Assembly (NCBI GenBank): GCA_037954325.1
Contig: JBBMNZ010000001.1
Coordinates: 26,148,258 to 26,212,257 of the forward strand
Reading direction: 5' to 3'
From: Fistularia commersonii
Taxonomy: Eukaryota > Chordata > Actinopteri > Syngnathiformes > Fistulariidae
DNA length: 64,000 nt
Shown: piece by piece, positions 1 to 11,069 of the stretch
Layout: the number at the start of each line of letters is the position of its first letter
Numbering within the stretch: position 1 is the first letter of the stretch
Position numbers and translations under genes: made by a program
Notes under the pieces: generated by a model
The model's database searches: none
What the model saw: the letters and a program-made list of their open reading frames with translations, nothing else
What the model was told of the DNA's origin: nothing

Positions 1-3000
1 ATCTGTAGTCCTGGACAATACAAATATAAAACTGTATAAAATAGACAATATATATAAAATATACAGATAGGCAATAAAATAACTATACAATATATAAACA
101 GGCAATAAAATATGTATTTTGCAAGTTGAAAGTGCTATTGTTGTGATATTGTTACTTTGGTCATCTGGGGGCCATCAGATGTTACCCAGAAGGGTAATAT
201 TTGATGGCAGACCAGCTCGGACTTCTTCGTTCGACCCATTTCCCGCTTTTTCGGTCCATCTTGTCGCAACAAAACAGCTGAGCGGTGACCGCAATGGTTT
301 TTAAAATCCGGTACGACTCTCGCCAACCGCCCAGCGCCTACATCCAATCGACCCCGCCTCGGAGTAGGAGCTACAACGGTTCTAGGAGCTGACATCCATG
401 GTCCCTGGTTTGCGCCGCTGTCCGAAGGCTCGATGACACGGAAAAGGTTTGAAGAACAGCAAAAGTTGCCGTTCGACCCCCATTTCTCATTCGAAGGCAC
501 ACACGGAGGGGGGTCGCCGGCTCCGCTCCGGCTCTCGCCGCCTCATCCAAATATAGTCACCTCTGGTTCGCGAGTTGGCGCCGGCCAAAATTCAAATCTC
601 GGGGCCGAAACCCAGCGGGTGACGTCAGAGTGCCTCTGCTGCAGCCTGTGAGTAATCCCCCGATCCCCCGACCGGACCGATGCTCGCACATGGACGCACG
701 AATGACTTCACTTAGCCGAGACACACCGTTCTCAAATATACGACACGGCCTCGCAACATCTGTGTTTAGTTTGCCGCAGATATCGCTGGAAATGTTAATA
801 TTACCGGTACGAACGGCTTTAGCCGGCAGACGCCGTCTGCATTTATTCTGAGAGCGCTCCAAGCTTTTCATCCGACACGCCGATTCCTCGAATTGTTTCG
901 CCTCACACCGAGATCCAAATCGTGACTCAGCTGCGTACTGCATTTTCTCTGACCTGCGCGGGTTTTTAGAGCCAGGGTTCACGCAGAGATGCGTCCAGTG
1001 GAACGGGCGGTGGAGGGAGAAGGAGGGGGGGGGGGGACCACACAGGGCGGCGGAGGCCGGCAGCTCCGCCGGCGTTTGAAGCGGGTCCAGGGCGGGCGCC
1101 GTGGCCGGGGAGCGGGTCGGAGGGAGGTTAAGTTATCAGCGGTCTGACAGTGTAAGCACTCAGCTGGGCAGCGGCGCAATCAGAGGATCTGACATGTGCT
1201 TTCTCGATAAGGATCCCCCCAGAGGCGCCGGCGGAGGGAGCGCACAGGCGAACAGCTGTTGACGTTAGCGTCTTCAAAAGGAGGCCGTGAATCCAACAAT
1301 AACTGCAGCCGTGCGTGTCTCTCCTCGACGTGGCGGTCCGAGCGTCTCCCTCCGGGCCGCCGCAGATGTGTTCAACTTTTAATGTCGTTTCTGTTCACGA
1401 TTTGTATCCCTTTCCGTACGTTTTCCAGGTTCGCATGCACATTAAAACGCTTCGAAGGGACTTATTAATCAAAAAAAAAAAAAAAAAAAAAAAACGAAAG
1501 GAAAGACACCGTCCTCCCTCCGCCCGCCCGCGCCGCACAAGAAGTCTTCCGAGAGCCGTATCGGTGTTCCGGTCTTGGGTGGGTTTCACAATGGACCGTT
1601 TCGGTCTGATATATCGCACCCCGGTGGGGCAGAGCTGCTCCCCGCACCCATCCGTCAGACCCCGGCTCGAGAAAAGCGGCGTGACGCGGCGCGAACCCCC
1701 CCCCATCTCCCACCGACATATTCAGAATGGAGTTTAAATGAAAAGCCCTGGCTTTTTATGTATTTTTCTAAGCGTAAAGGAAACGTCTGGAGTGATGATC
1801 CGCAGGCCGCCGACGCTCCGCAGATGTTGTTTTTGTTGTGATTACTGGAGGAAACGTTTTGTTAGTGAAATCTTTTCTTTAGGATTATTTAATTGTAGTC
1901 TTTCGGTCAGTTTCAAAGCCGCTGGGTAAACAGGGGAATGTAATCCGATCACTTATCAGTCCGCCGGTCATCTGTACGCTTTATTTTGATAGTTGAGTGA
2001 TATTTACAGTGGATCACTTACACGCTCTCATGTGATACATGTGTTATTCTAACTGCAGCGGCGACTCTACAAATATTAGCCATGCAAATTTTCAGCAAAC
2101 TCTACCCCGCGCACCAACACTCCGGCTCTCGGTTTCCCTTAAGTGGAAAGGAGACGGGGTAATTACCCTCGGGGCAATTAGAGCGAGGGGGCCGAGGGAG
2201 TAGCAAAGTCATTTTCTAACCCAAACATCCTGGTCCAAGGGGCCGGAGCGGCTGGACGGGCTCCTGGAGGGCCGCCGGCTGGCTCACAGGGAGCCGCTCT
2301 CGGGGAAGCGGACCAAGGGTTTGTTTTCTTTCTTTCTCCGGAGGCAGGCCTCTGAAAGCCCTGCCAGATGAACAGCACCTGAGACGCAGCTTTCCCGCCG
2401 CCATCAGCAGGGGGAGTGATTTACTGTACGACGCTTGGCCGGCGTGAGCGCATGAAATCCCTCAGCCGGCTTCATCAGATGCCGGGATTCTTTCTTAACT
2501 TTTTTTTTTTTTTCTTTTTTTTTTCCTGCGCTCACCTCGCGGCAGATAGACGATAGCGTCGCCTCGGTTCGAAAACGTGTCAACCCCTAAGTTGGCAGCA
2601 GAAGAAACTGGATGGGACCAGCAAATTTATGCCTGGTAGATTCCAAAAATGTAAAATAGCGTTCAGAAAAAAAAAATGATTTCAATCTTTTCTCCGTGGC
2701 TTGACTTTTTATTTTTGCAAGTCTTTAGCTATTTTTTTTTTTTTTTTTTTTCACATAACATTAATCGGAGTTTACCATCAAGGTCACTTTTCCTTTCTTT
2801 ATTTTTCCAGCAGCGGGTTTGAAAGGATTTTGCTGTACCTTTTTGTTTTCGGAGCATGCAGAGCAAACAAAAAGCTAAAAATAAAATGAAAAAATACGTG
2901 GCAACAAACCCATTTCTTGCCGTGTATTTATTCAAACATAAGGCTTTTGTCGACCCGCTGCTGGCGACGGGAATATATATTACCCGACCTGGTTCTCAGC

Positions 3001-3733
3001 CCTCAAACGTCACTGCAATTCTTTAAGTCGCTGTCAAAGAGAGACTCTCCCTGGAGTTTCCAGACCGTTCTCTTCACGACGCGCAATTTCAGACGTTTAT
3101 TTAAATGGTAAAATCCTCCGCCATGGTGTAATCCTCTCCTCTGCCGCGTGTCACTCTGCCTTGCGGAGAGAAAAAGCGCCGCGCCAGGTTTGTTGTTTAT
3201 TCGGTTGTCATGACGTTGCGAGGACGTCAACGTCCTGTCGCCGTTCCAGCTGCTCATCCTCGAACGTCCCCGCTCAGAGCGCTACAAGATGCTCAAAAAC
3301 AAAACAAAAAAAAAAAAGGCTCTGGCCGCCTCGCCGGCATTGGCGTCCAACTAGTGGACGCTCCTAGGTAGATGAAATAAGCTGTCACAGGCTCTTCTGG
3401 AGTGTTCTGTAAACATGACGCTATGAGTAATTTGCGTCACCCCGAGCTGTTTTGTTCGCCACGATGCTAATGTTAGCATGCAGTCGCCTCCTATTTCCAC
3501 AAAGCGGCGTGATTATTGGCTTTGTCCGTTCACTTGGAAGCCGCTCTGTGTATGTGTAAGTGTGTGTGTGTGTGTGTGAGAATCCATGCTTCACTGAGAC
3601 AGCCGAGGAACTGTACTTTGAGCTCATTGAAGTGGACGCCCTCACTGATCCACCTCCCGCCTTCCCCTTGGGGATGCAATGTTGACCCCTTGGTTTTTGT
3701 CAAATATTTTGTAAAATATCACTTTTTTTTTTC
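1..3733. other. Non-coding intronic stretch, partly CpG-rich
   Basis: I see no convincing exon here. The first 120 bases are AT-rich with repeated ATATAAAATA/CAATAAAATA phrases. From about 300 to 1730 the DNA is CpG-rich with no start codon in a believable coding context. Long A or T tracts lie near 1472-1494, 2500-2523 and 2733-2751. A short (TG)n lies at 3560-3579. The open frames present are short, overlap on both strands and have no recognisable domain. Confidence 0.6.
1990..2112. promoter_or_regulatory. Candidate conserved non-coding element with octamer
   Basis: This is a non-repetitive AT-richer island between CpG-rich segments. It holds a perfect POU octamer ATGCAAAT at 2082-2089, a GATCACTTA phrase and a Cdx/Hox-like TTTATTTTGATAG. 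I infer regulatory potential from composition and site clustering, and from lying in an slc25a21 intron beside the presumed pax9 domain. Conservation has not been tested, and sites this short occur by chance. Confidence 0.22.
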
Positions 3734-3842
3734 TGGCGGTGCAGCGGTTAGCACTCCTGCCGCACAGCAAGAAGGTCCCCGGCTCTATTCCGGGGGTTGT
3801 TCTTTATGGAGCCTCCGTGCTCTCCCCTTGTGTTTCCCTGTA
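3734..3842 (+). repeat. tRNA-like SINE-type repeat, head portion
   Basis: The segment starts GGCGGTGCAGCGGTTAGCAC and continues with CACAGCAAGAAGGTCCCCGG and a degenerate B-box (GGCTCTATTCC), then a TGGAGCCTCCGTGCTCTCC phrase. This order matches the widespread teleost repeat whose reverse strand ends in TGCCACCGTGCCGCC. It is a truncated, diverged copy without the usual downstream portion. A complementary-strand copy lies a few hundred bases downstream. Confidence 0.7.
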
Positions 3843-4109
3843 CAATGTAATTTTTACTTTGCTGTTCACAGTGCATTTGGATCAGTACCGACAATAAATA
3901 GGTCGTGTCAATATTATTATAAATATAAACGCTGTTGGCAGTGCAAGTAAAACATTGAGTGCAACTCACAAAGTGCAGGTGCGATGATGAGTACGGTTTA
4001 AATGGCAGTAGTTACGTGTTCAGCGCTGCATGTAAAGTGCAGAAAAAGAAGAATAAGTGTCAGCGGTTTAGTAGTCTGATGAATGCATGAATATTTGAAT
4101 CACTGTGAT

Positions 4110-4385
4110 TTGAAACCCATATTCTGCCACTTATCCTGCACTCAGGGTTGCAGGGGATGTTGGAGCCTTATATCAGCTGTCATGAGGCAAGGGGCAGGGT
4201 ACACCCTGAACTGGTTGCCAGGCAACAGACAACCATTCACTCACTCATTTTTTCTACTTATATGTAATTATAATAATAATAATGATAAAAATAATAATAA
4301 AATAGCAATAAAATATAATAATAAATTACAATATAATATAAAAATAAATTACAATATGATAATAATAATGATAACAATAATAATG

Positions 4386-4433
<48 letters not shown>

Positions 4434-4642
4434 TTATCATAAAATACTGATGATAATGATAATTATGCAATGATAATAAAATAATAGTTGTATGTTTTTG
4501 GATTGTGGGAGGAAACCCATGCATGCACGGGAAGAACATGCAAACTCCACACAGAAAGATCCCCTTGTCGAAAACGATCCAGGGTCCCTCGTGCTGTGAG
4601 CCCAGAGCGCTAACCACTATGCCACCGTGCCGCCCAACATAT
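4110..4642 (-). repeat. Near-complete SINE-type repeat, split by an AAT array
   Basis: Read on the plus strand it begins CCACTTATCCTGCACTCAGG, passes GGTACACCCTGAACTGGTTG and CAGACAACCATTCACTCACT, is interrupted by an (AAT)n-rich block at 4261-4480, and resumes at TGTGGGAGGAAACCCATGC through AACATGCAAACTCCACACAG to ACCGTGCCGCC. The tRNA-like head is therefore on the minus strand. The parts lie in the usual order of this teleost repeat, so the AAT block sits inside the element. Confidence 0.72.
4261..4440. repeat. (AAT)n / (ATA)n microsatellite
   Basis: A near-continuous AAT-type array with interruptions (GAT, CAA), most regular at 4385-4432. On the minus strand it gives a false open frame of leucine and tyrosine runs. 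It replaces the middle of the SINE-type repeat. Confidence 0.9.
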
Positions 4643-5227
4643 AATATTATATTTGACCGCCATGTCGTCTCCAGTCGGTTCCTTACCTGGATGTCTGCTT
4701 CCATAATCAGAGGAAAATTCTCCAAAACATAAGGCCTTGCCGGCACACGTAGAAAGGCAGGCGAGGCCGATCGGGACGGCGCCGTTTCCACCCGGAGCTC
4801 TGCATACGCACAGAGGGGCGGCATGCGGAAAGGCCTTGGGAAGCGGGGTAACTATGCGATGAGGGGGAACCCTGTAACGGCCAGGGCAGTCCGGGCTGCA
4901 TTTCAGAAGCTTGTGAGCCGCGTCAGTCGGGGGGACAAAACAGGGCGGAAAGCCCTGCAGGAAAAAAAAAAAAAACACGACGTGAAAAGTTGAGCTTTGT
5001 GGGAAAGTGAGGGTAATTTATTTATTTATTTAGTTTTGTTGTTTTTTTTTTTTTGCAAGAAAGCACTTCAAGTGGCATTTCTTCTTGGGCGTTGGGAGCC
5101 GACCACGCGACAAACGTAATCCTCTCGGTCATCGTTCCAGCTAAGCCGATCCCCTCGCTTCCATCATGCTACGCGCCACTGACCTGTAAAGACTTTCCGC
5201 AAAAAAAAAAAAAAAAAAACGTCCAGA

Positions 5228-5280
5228 AAGAGAGAGAGAGAGCATAAGAACGAAAGGAAGAGAGAGAGAGAGAGAGAGAG
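5228..5280. repeat. Paired (GA)n tracts
   Basis: Two AG repeats, at about 5228-5242 and 5259-5280, are separated by a short purine-rich spacer, making a nearly uninterrupted polypurine strand of over 50 bases. Confidence 0.85.
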
Positions 5281-5799
5281 CGCCCACATTTGCATTCACT
5301 ACTGGATGAGAATTAGTCTTGGCCTCTTGACAAGAATCTCTAATGAGCAAACACCGGGTGACATCATTCCTGAGGTTTGGAGGGAATTAGCTTGATTAGA
5401 ATAACCCTCCGCTCTCACCTCGGCCGGCCCGCCGGACGACGGCCCCGCCCTCCCTCCCGCCGAAGCCGCCTTGCCACCCCACCCCCCCAAAAAAGAGGGG
5501 GATTTTGTTCACGATTCTCGCATATGAGCACAGAGGCGGCCGGGCGGGGAGCGGGGAGGTTGGTTTTATTTGTCACTTTTGAGTTTGCGCAGTGCCCCTC
5601 GTCGCCGCCCGCCCTCTAAAAACAACAACGCTCACCCCCGCGTAGCCCCCGCACCCACCCCGGTAATTAGCGAAGCACTTGGCATTCTGCACAGCGTCAG
5701 CGGGCGGGAAGCGGGAAAGTTGACAAATTGTCGAAAAGAGCGCAGCCGAGCGGAGCTTGGTGGCGTTCCAGTCCAACATGTGGCCGCTCCGTACGCCCT

Positions 5800-5910
5800 C
5801 ATCCAGTTCACACTCATCCGAGGCGGTCTTATTAAGAATTCATTTCAGCTCAATTATCTCCCGTTTGTTTATCACACAGGCCTCGGAGCTGATTACACTC
5901 ACTGAGATGG
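5800..5910. promoter_or_regulatory. Candidate conserved non-coding element (FOX/homeodomain sites)
   Basis: This is a balanced-composition, repeat-free island. It contains a forkhead-type TTTGTTTATC near 5864-5873, CTCAATTATC and GCTGATTACA homeodomain-like phrases, and TTATTAAGAATTC. Regulatory function is inferred from site clustering only. Confidence 0.22.
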
Positions 5911-8072
5911 ATGGAGGAGGAACGTACTAAGTTGTCTTTTCATCCAAACATGGCGGGTCTGGAACATCGGTCCTCGTCGGGCTCTGTTTGCTCCGCCGGT
6001 TTTTGCGAAACGCCTCTCAAATCACGATCGCACATCCAGGAAACGGATGAAAAAGGCGCCCTTTTTTTCATCGGGGTCATTTCAACTCCAGACGCGCCGC
6101 GAGCTATTTGTTTCCTCTTCATGATCGGTGTTATGATCGGAAGTCCAACGTGATATTTTTAAGTGCGTTTTCGTTACGCCGTTAACATCGCACGAAAAGA
6201 TTTAAAAGAAAAAAAAAAAGGCCTTGTTAGCCCCGAATGAATCACGTCAGTCGTCGACTCGCCGGGAATTTGTTTGAGTAGTACCTCAACCGTTTGTTTT
6301 GTGGCCTCGAAGATCTTGTTTCGCTCAAATTTGCCCACAAATTGGTTTAAAAAAAAATCACAACCGGCCTTCGTGTTAGCCAAGAAAATCGACCGCCACC
6401 AATTGTGGGATACCCGGTCGGGGATTAAGAGCCGCAAACACTCAGGACTGTGTTAATAAGTTTAGACCAAATCCTCTACATTTGTCACGCAACAGTGATA
6501 TTTTTGATTTATTTCTTTTTTTAACGAGTCGGCCAGAGGCAGCAGGTTCGGCGAGCCGCTGCGTCGGCTCAGTAGGTTTCAGCAACGAGGCGGCCGGCGG
6601 CGTGGCGGCTGCGGACTCGGGTTCCAGAACCCCCCCCCCCCAAAAAAAATCGGAGACTGCATTCCCAGGAACTGCTTGTTTGTCCAAAAAAAAAAACGTC
6701 ACATCGCAACGCAGTCGTCCGATGACCCTTTTCATGGGCCGCACTCTCTTCGGGACTCTTTGCGGGAAGCACAAATGATCTGTTAGCGCTAATAATAACA
6801 TGTTTCTGGTGACGTGATGCAATAATAGCTTTCACATTGATAAAAGAAAAACGGATGGGCGCCTCCTGGGGTCCTGCCTGATGACAGAGACTGGTTGGAA
6901 TGAGAGAATTGCATTATGGGATATCTCTCAGCAGAGTAAGCCCAAAAGTAGTAGTTAGCCTAGCGCTAACTATAAGCTACGTGCATGTTCCTCAAACGGC
7001 TGCCCCTCTCCTTTCTTTACATTTCAAAGCTGTTAAGATTCCAACTGTTAACTTAGATTTACTTGTAAACACGAGGTTTTATCGGTCAAACGTGGAATTA
7101 TCGGGTTATTTTTCAAACGATCCCACGTGGATTTGTGGCGAAGCGCAATCTGTCATCTACTTCCTGATGTATACAAATGATCTGAGCGTTTATGTGACGA
7201 GTATTAGAATGCAAAACAATGCCGGTATACAAACTCACACATTCGGACACACACACACACACACACACCGATACCGGTAACCACACCCTGTCCAGTCGGC
7301 ATTGCGTGAAACTGTCACCGCGTCCACCGCCGCGCCCAGGAGACTTGAACTTGACTGCAACATATGTCTTCAATTTTAATAGCTCTCCCTTCCCCAGATG
7401 GCCTGAAGGTGGGCGGGGGCGCGGGGGGGCGTCGGGGCGGGTCGCCTGAGAAGCTGCGTTTTATGTAAGAATAATTTGCGCTAAGTAGCCCGGCGATCTG
7501 TTTGTTACGCTAGAGCTGACAGTTTGTTTGTGTTTCTTGAGGAGTATGATGGATGGGGCGGGAGTTGATGCTAATTAGACCAAATTGTTGCAAAGAATGC
7601 CGAGGGCCTGCGCCTGCGCCGCCCCGGCCACTTTGCATTGTTTCTGCGTCTTCGCACTTCGGGCCTAATTGAAGGGAGCTCGGGTCCATCCATCACGCCG
7701 GCCGCCGTCCGGGGCGGGAAACCCGACGCTTGAGGTCGGATGGCCGACGGGTGACAGAGCGAGAGTTCATCGGCAAAACAGGAAGATGTCACTTTTCTCT
7801 TTCTCTCTCTCGTCTCCGGGCCAATTAGAAAAGACACAGCTCGAGTCCAACTGGCCGTGAAATTAGTGTTTACTCGGCAAAGTCTTGGCCCGAAAAAGAT
7901 TAGCGGCTCCGACAGATGTGGTCAAGTGGGAGGACCGTTGAGGAAAACTATGGCTTTCTATAAATTTGAGGAATCCTTTCAAATCATGTGATTGTGTTAT
8001 TCTGATCTTTCCCGTCACGATTCCATCTGCAGAACCTCGAAAACCCACCGGAACTTTGCCATAAATGTCAAA

Positions 8073-8438
8073 TATATACTGCTCAAAAAAATAAAGGGAA
8101 CACTTGAACAACACAATGTAACTCCAAGTCAATCACACTTGTGTGAAATCATAGTGTCCACTCAGGAAGCAACACAGATTCATTTTGACTTGTTTTAAGG
8201 ACATTACATCAAAGTTGGATCAGCCTGGAGTTTGTTTTTACACTTTAATTTTGAGTGTGATTCCTAATCCAGACCTCCACGGGTTCATAAATTTGATTTC
8301 CATTGATCATTTTTGTGTGATTTTGTTGTCAGGACATTCAACTGTGTAAAGAGCAAAGTATTTCATAAGAATATTTCATTCATTTAGATCTAGGATGTGT
8401 TTTTTAAGTGTTCCCTTTATTTTTTTGAGCAGTGTATA
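8073..8438. mobile_element. Tc1-type non-autonomous element (MITE), copy 1
   Basis: The left end, TATACTGCTCAAAAAAATAA followed by AGGGAACACTT, is the inverse of the right end AGTGTTCCCTTTA...TTTTTTGAGCAGTGTATA. The terminal inverted repeats are about 30 bp and are bounded by TA. The roughly 300-bp interior has no open frame, so the element is a deletion derivative moved by a transposase encoded elsewhere. The ends match the TATACTGCTCAAAAAAAT termini I know from teleost Tc1-like transposons. A second copy is at 52443-52792. Confidence 0.85.
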
Positions 8439-8439
8439 A

Positions 8440-10850
8440 CAGTAGCATAGTGATTTACTTAAAGCAAATATTCTTATTATAAACACAATTCGAGCGTTAC
8501 CTATTTATTACAAAATATGTATAAAAGTGCCGTACAAGCGAGTTTAAACTACTATCTCCGTTTGTCAGCCTTCCTCGCTCTGCAGTCACGAGGCCTCCAC
8601 GGTTTGTTTCCTCCCCCGCTGTTGTCGGCGTTAATTAGATTTTATCTCTTTTTCCACATTTAATTTTCTTTCTTTTTCTCTGTTAAATCGTTGGCCTTTT
8701 TTTCTCCCCTTCGCCGGGAAAAGCAGAGGAAAAAAAAATAAAACGCCAAGCCGAGGAATTTGATTTCGAAGCAGCCTGGCGAGCCCCGACCAGCACCAAC
8801 CTACCGGAGAGCGCCGCGTGCGCACGCCGGGTTGTTATCGTCCACCTTTCCCACACGCAAACACGTGCGCGCCTGCGAAATGTTGCGCGGGGGCCCTGCA
8901 CGTCGCGGCGACGCTGACGGCGGCGTGCCTGACCCCGCAGCGCACGTCCCGCCTTGTCCTATAGAAACAAACCTGACACTTCATCTGCGAGTCATTAACC
9001 TTTACACGCGCGCGGCCAAACAATGGTGTAAACAAAACGGTATTGTCGCAGCTCCGGTGAGGAAAAAAAAAACGTGTGAAGTCCCGGCTAACAGAGACCA
9101 GAGCCGCGCATGTTTAGCGTCACGCCACGCCCACGCCGCCGCCGCCGCCGCCACCTCCACCTCCAACGCCGCTCAGGGGAAACATCCTCGCATCACAAGT
9201 GTGACTCACAATAATCCTCCAACAAACCGGATTCCAGATATTTGAGTTTTCCCTCTTTTTTTCCAAAAATATTCTGCTACGTTAAGCTAGATTCCCTGAT
9301 TTAAGAAAAAAAAAGCTAATCAGGTCTGAATGTTTTTTTTTTTTTTTTTCTGAAAGTTGGGTGAAAGTGTCCAAGCTGGTTACATAACCACAACATGAGA
9401 GCTTGTTTTGGTAAATACACCCGGTCACACCAGTAATTTACCCTGTCTGCATTTCACTATAAAACAAGCTGTTATAGTAAACGGTTTGTTTTGTGTCATT
9501 ATAAACGTGTTACTACTACTTAATGACCATGCATTTCTGGCTCTGACCATCAGTGCCCCCCCTCCCACACACACACACACACGCACACACCACCAATTCC
9601 TCCATTAACCCGTGCAAACTGCGCCTGTGGGCGGAACCGAAGCCCCTTGGTGTTTTTTTTTAAGTGACAGATGTCATCTGGCGGCGGTGGCAGCTCTGAC
9701 CACGAGGAGGAGACGAGACGCTATCGGTGCATTCGGAGGAGCGCCGCCGAGGCCGCTCCCCCTTTCCTGTTTTAGCCACCGGCCCCAAAAAAAGTACTTT
9801 TATGCGTCTCCGAGCACAAACACAAGGCTTTAACCCGCTACTGGGGGGGGGGGGAAGGGCCGACATTTGAATATAGCTAAAGCCAAAACCCTGGAATACA
9901 TCCTTAAAAAACATGGCGGTGCTCAAGGTTGGAATGTGTTTGCGTCCCCCCCCCCCCTCCCAAAAAAAAAAAAAAAAAAGATGCTGAAAATATCCAAAAA
10001 TTATACCCTGGATCTTTAACTGATTTGGTTTTGGCTCGGCGTCCAAAACCCCGGATAACAAGCCGCAAAATAAGACGTATCATATCATATAAATCTAATC
10101 CACCGCTCCTGTCCATCATTTCCTGTTTTACAGATGTTTTGAAATTGACCGGAACCAGATTTAATTTGCGAGTAGTAAATAGCAGATATGATGTCACTTT
10201 TTTTTTTTCTTTTTTTTTTAATCGCTGCAAATCCACTGCTAACAGCTAACCATAGTACATGTACTGCTCACCCATGATGAATTTAGATGCACGCGTACAT
10301 ATTAATACATATATTTCGCTACCTCGTCGCTGACTCCGTAGACCGCATGTGTACTTTTATTTTGAAATCTTGTTTGCCATGTAAAAAGGTCAGAGATTTG
10401 TATTTTTTTTTTCTTTGCCGTCTTGGCAAACGTTTTTATAGCCACACTGGAAATAGTCTTTTTTTTTTTTTTCTTCAATATTTTGGCCGCTTCCACTGGA
10501 ATATGTAAAATATACAACCAAACAATGAAATGGAGAAGTGCAAGGTTCATTGCCAGTGCTTATTTTTCTTTAGCTGTGTCAACGTGATTTAGAGAGGATT
10601 TTTCCTTTCAGTAAGTTCATGGGGAATTAAATGTTTAGGGCGTCTGCCTCCGAAGCTACGTGTGTGCCCTGGGCTCGCGGGTCGGCCTCTAGATGCCTCC
10701 GAGGAGGCCGGGGACGTTTCCACGGCTTTTGTTACCAAGGGGTGGAAACAATTACACCCGTTTAAAGCGTTGCACAACCTATCGGGTGCACATCCTGGCC
10801 GGGCGACCTTCACCCCGAACCAAGATGGCGGCGAAGGGGAACGTCATGCT
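8440..10850. other. Non-coding stretch
   Basis: No exon recognised. It holds a CCG repeat at 9136-9153, a CA repeat at 9565-9593, and poly-A/T tracts near 9062, 9332, 9962 and 10199. G- or C-runs occur at 9843-9854 and 9944-9957. The rest is unique sequence with no strong signal. Confidence 0.5.
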
Positions 10851-11066
10851 AACATTACATTACATTACATTACATTACATTACATTACATTGCATTTGGC
10901 AGACGCTTTTATCCAAAGCGGCTTACAATAGAGGACATAGGGACTGCAAATACACTTGCAAATACACGATGCACAGGAAATATACAGAACAGTAAGCTTG
11001 GGTTAGTGAGTTTTTTTTTTTTTTTACAAAGACATACACAAAGGTACACACACACCCACTGCAATG
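10851..11066 (+). repeat. Teleost SINE-like repeat (GCAGACGCTTTTATCC core), copy 1
   Basis: It opens with an (ATTAC)n array at 10851-10891, then TTTGGCAGACGCTTTTATCC, AAAGCGGCTTACAATAGAGG, ACATAGGGACTGCAAATACAC, CAGTAAGCTTGGGTTAGTGAG, a T tract and an (AC)n tract. The same order occurs at 60085-60296 (+) and 54876-55079 (-). The pentamer array and the dinucleotide tract are therefore parts of the repeat. Confidence 0.82.
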
Positions 11067-11069
11067 CTT

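Larger units (their letters stand above)
4985..8070. other. Non-coding stretch, mostly unique
   Basis: I see no exon. Contents are poly-T/A tracts (near 5041, 5200), GA repeats at 5228-5280, a CA repeat at 7250-7269, and CpG-rich unique DNA around 5400-5800 and 7400-7760. The short open frames on both strands have no recognisable domain. Confidence 0.55.

Noticed and set aside
4258..4824. 188-codon minus-strand open frame
   Set aside because: Its C-terminal half is Leu/Tyr runs from the AAT array and the rest is antisense SINE-type repeat.
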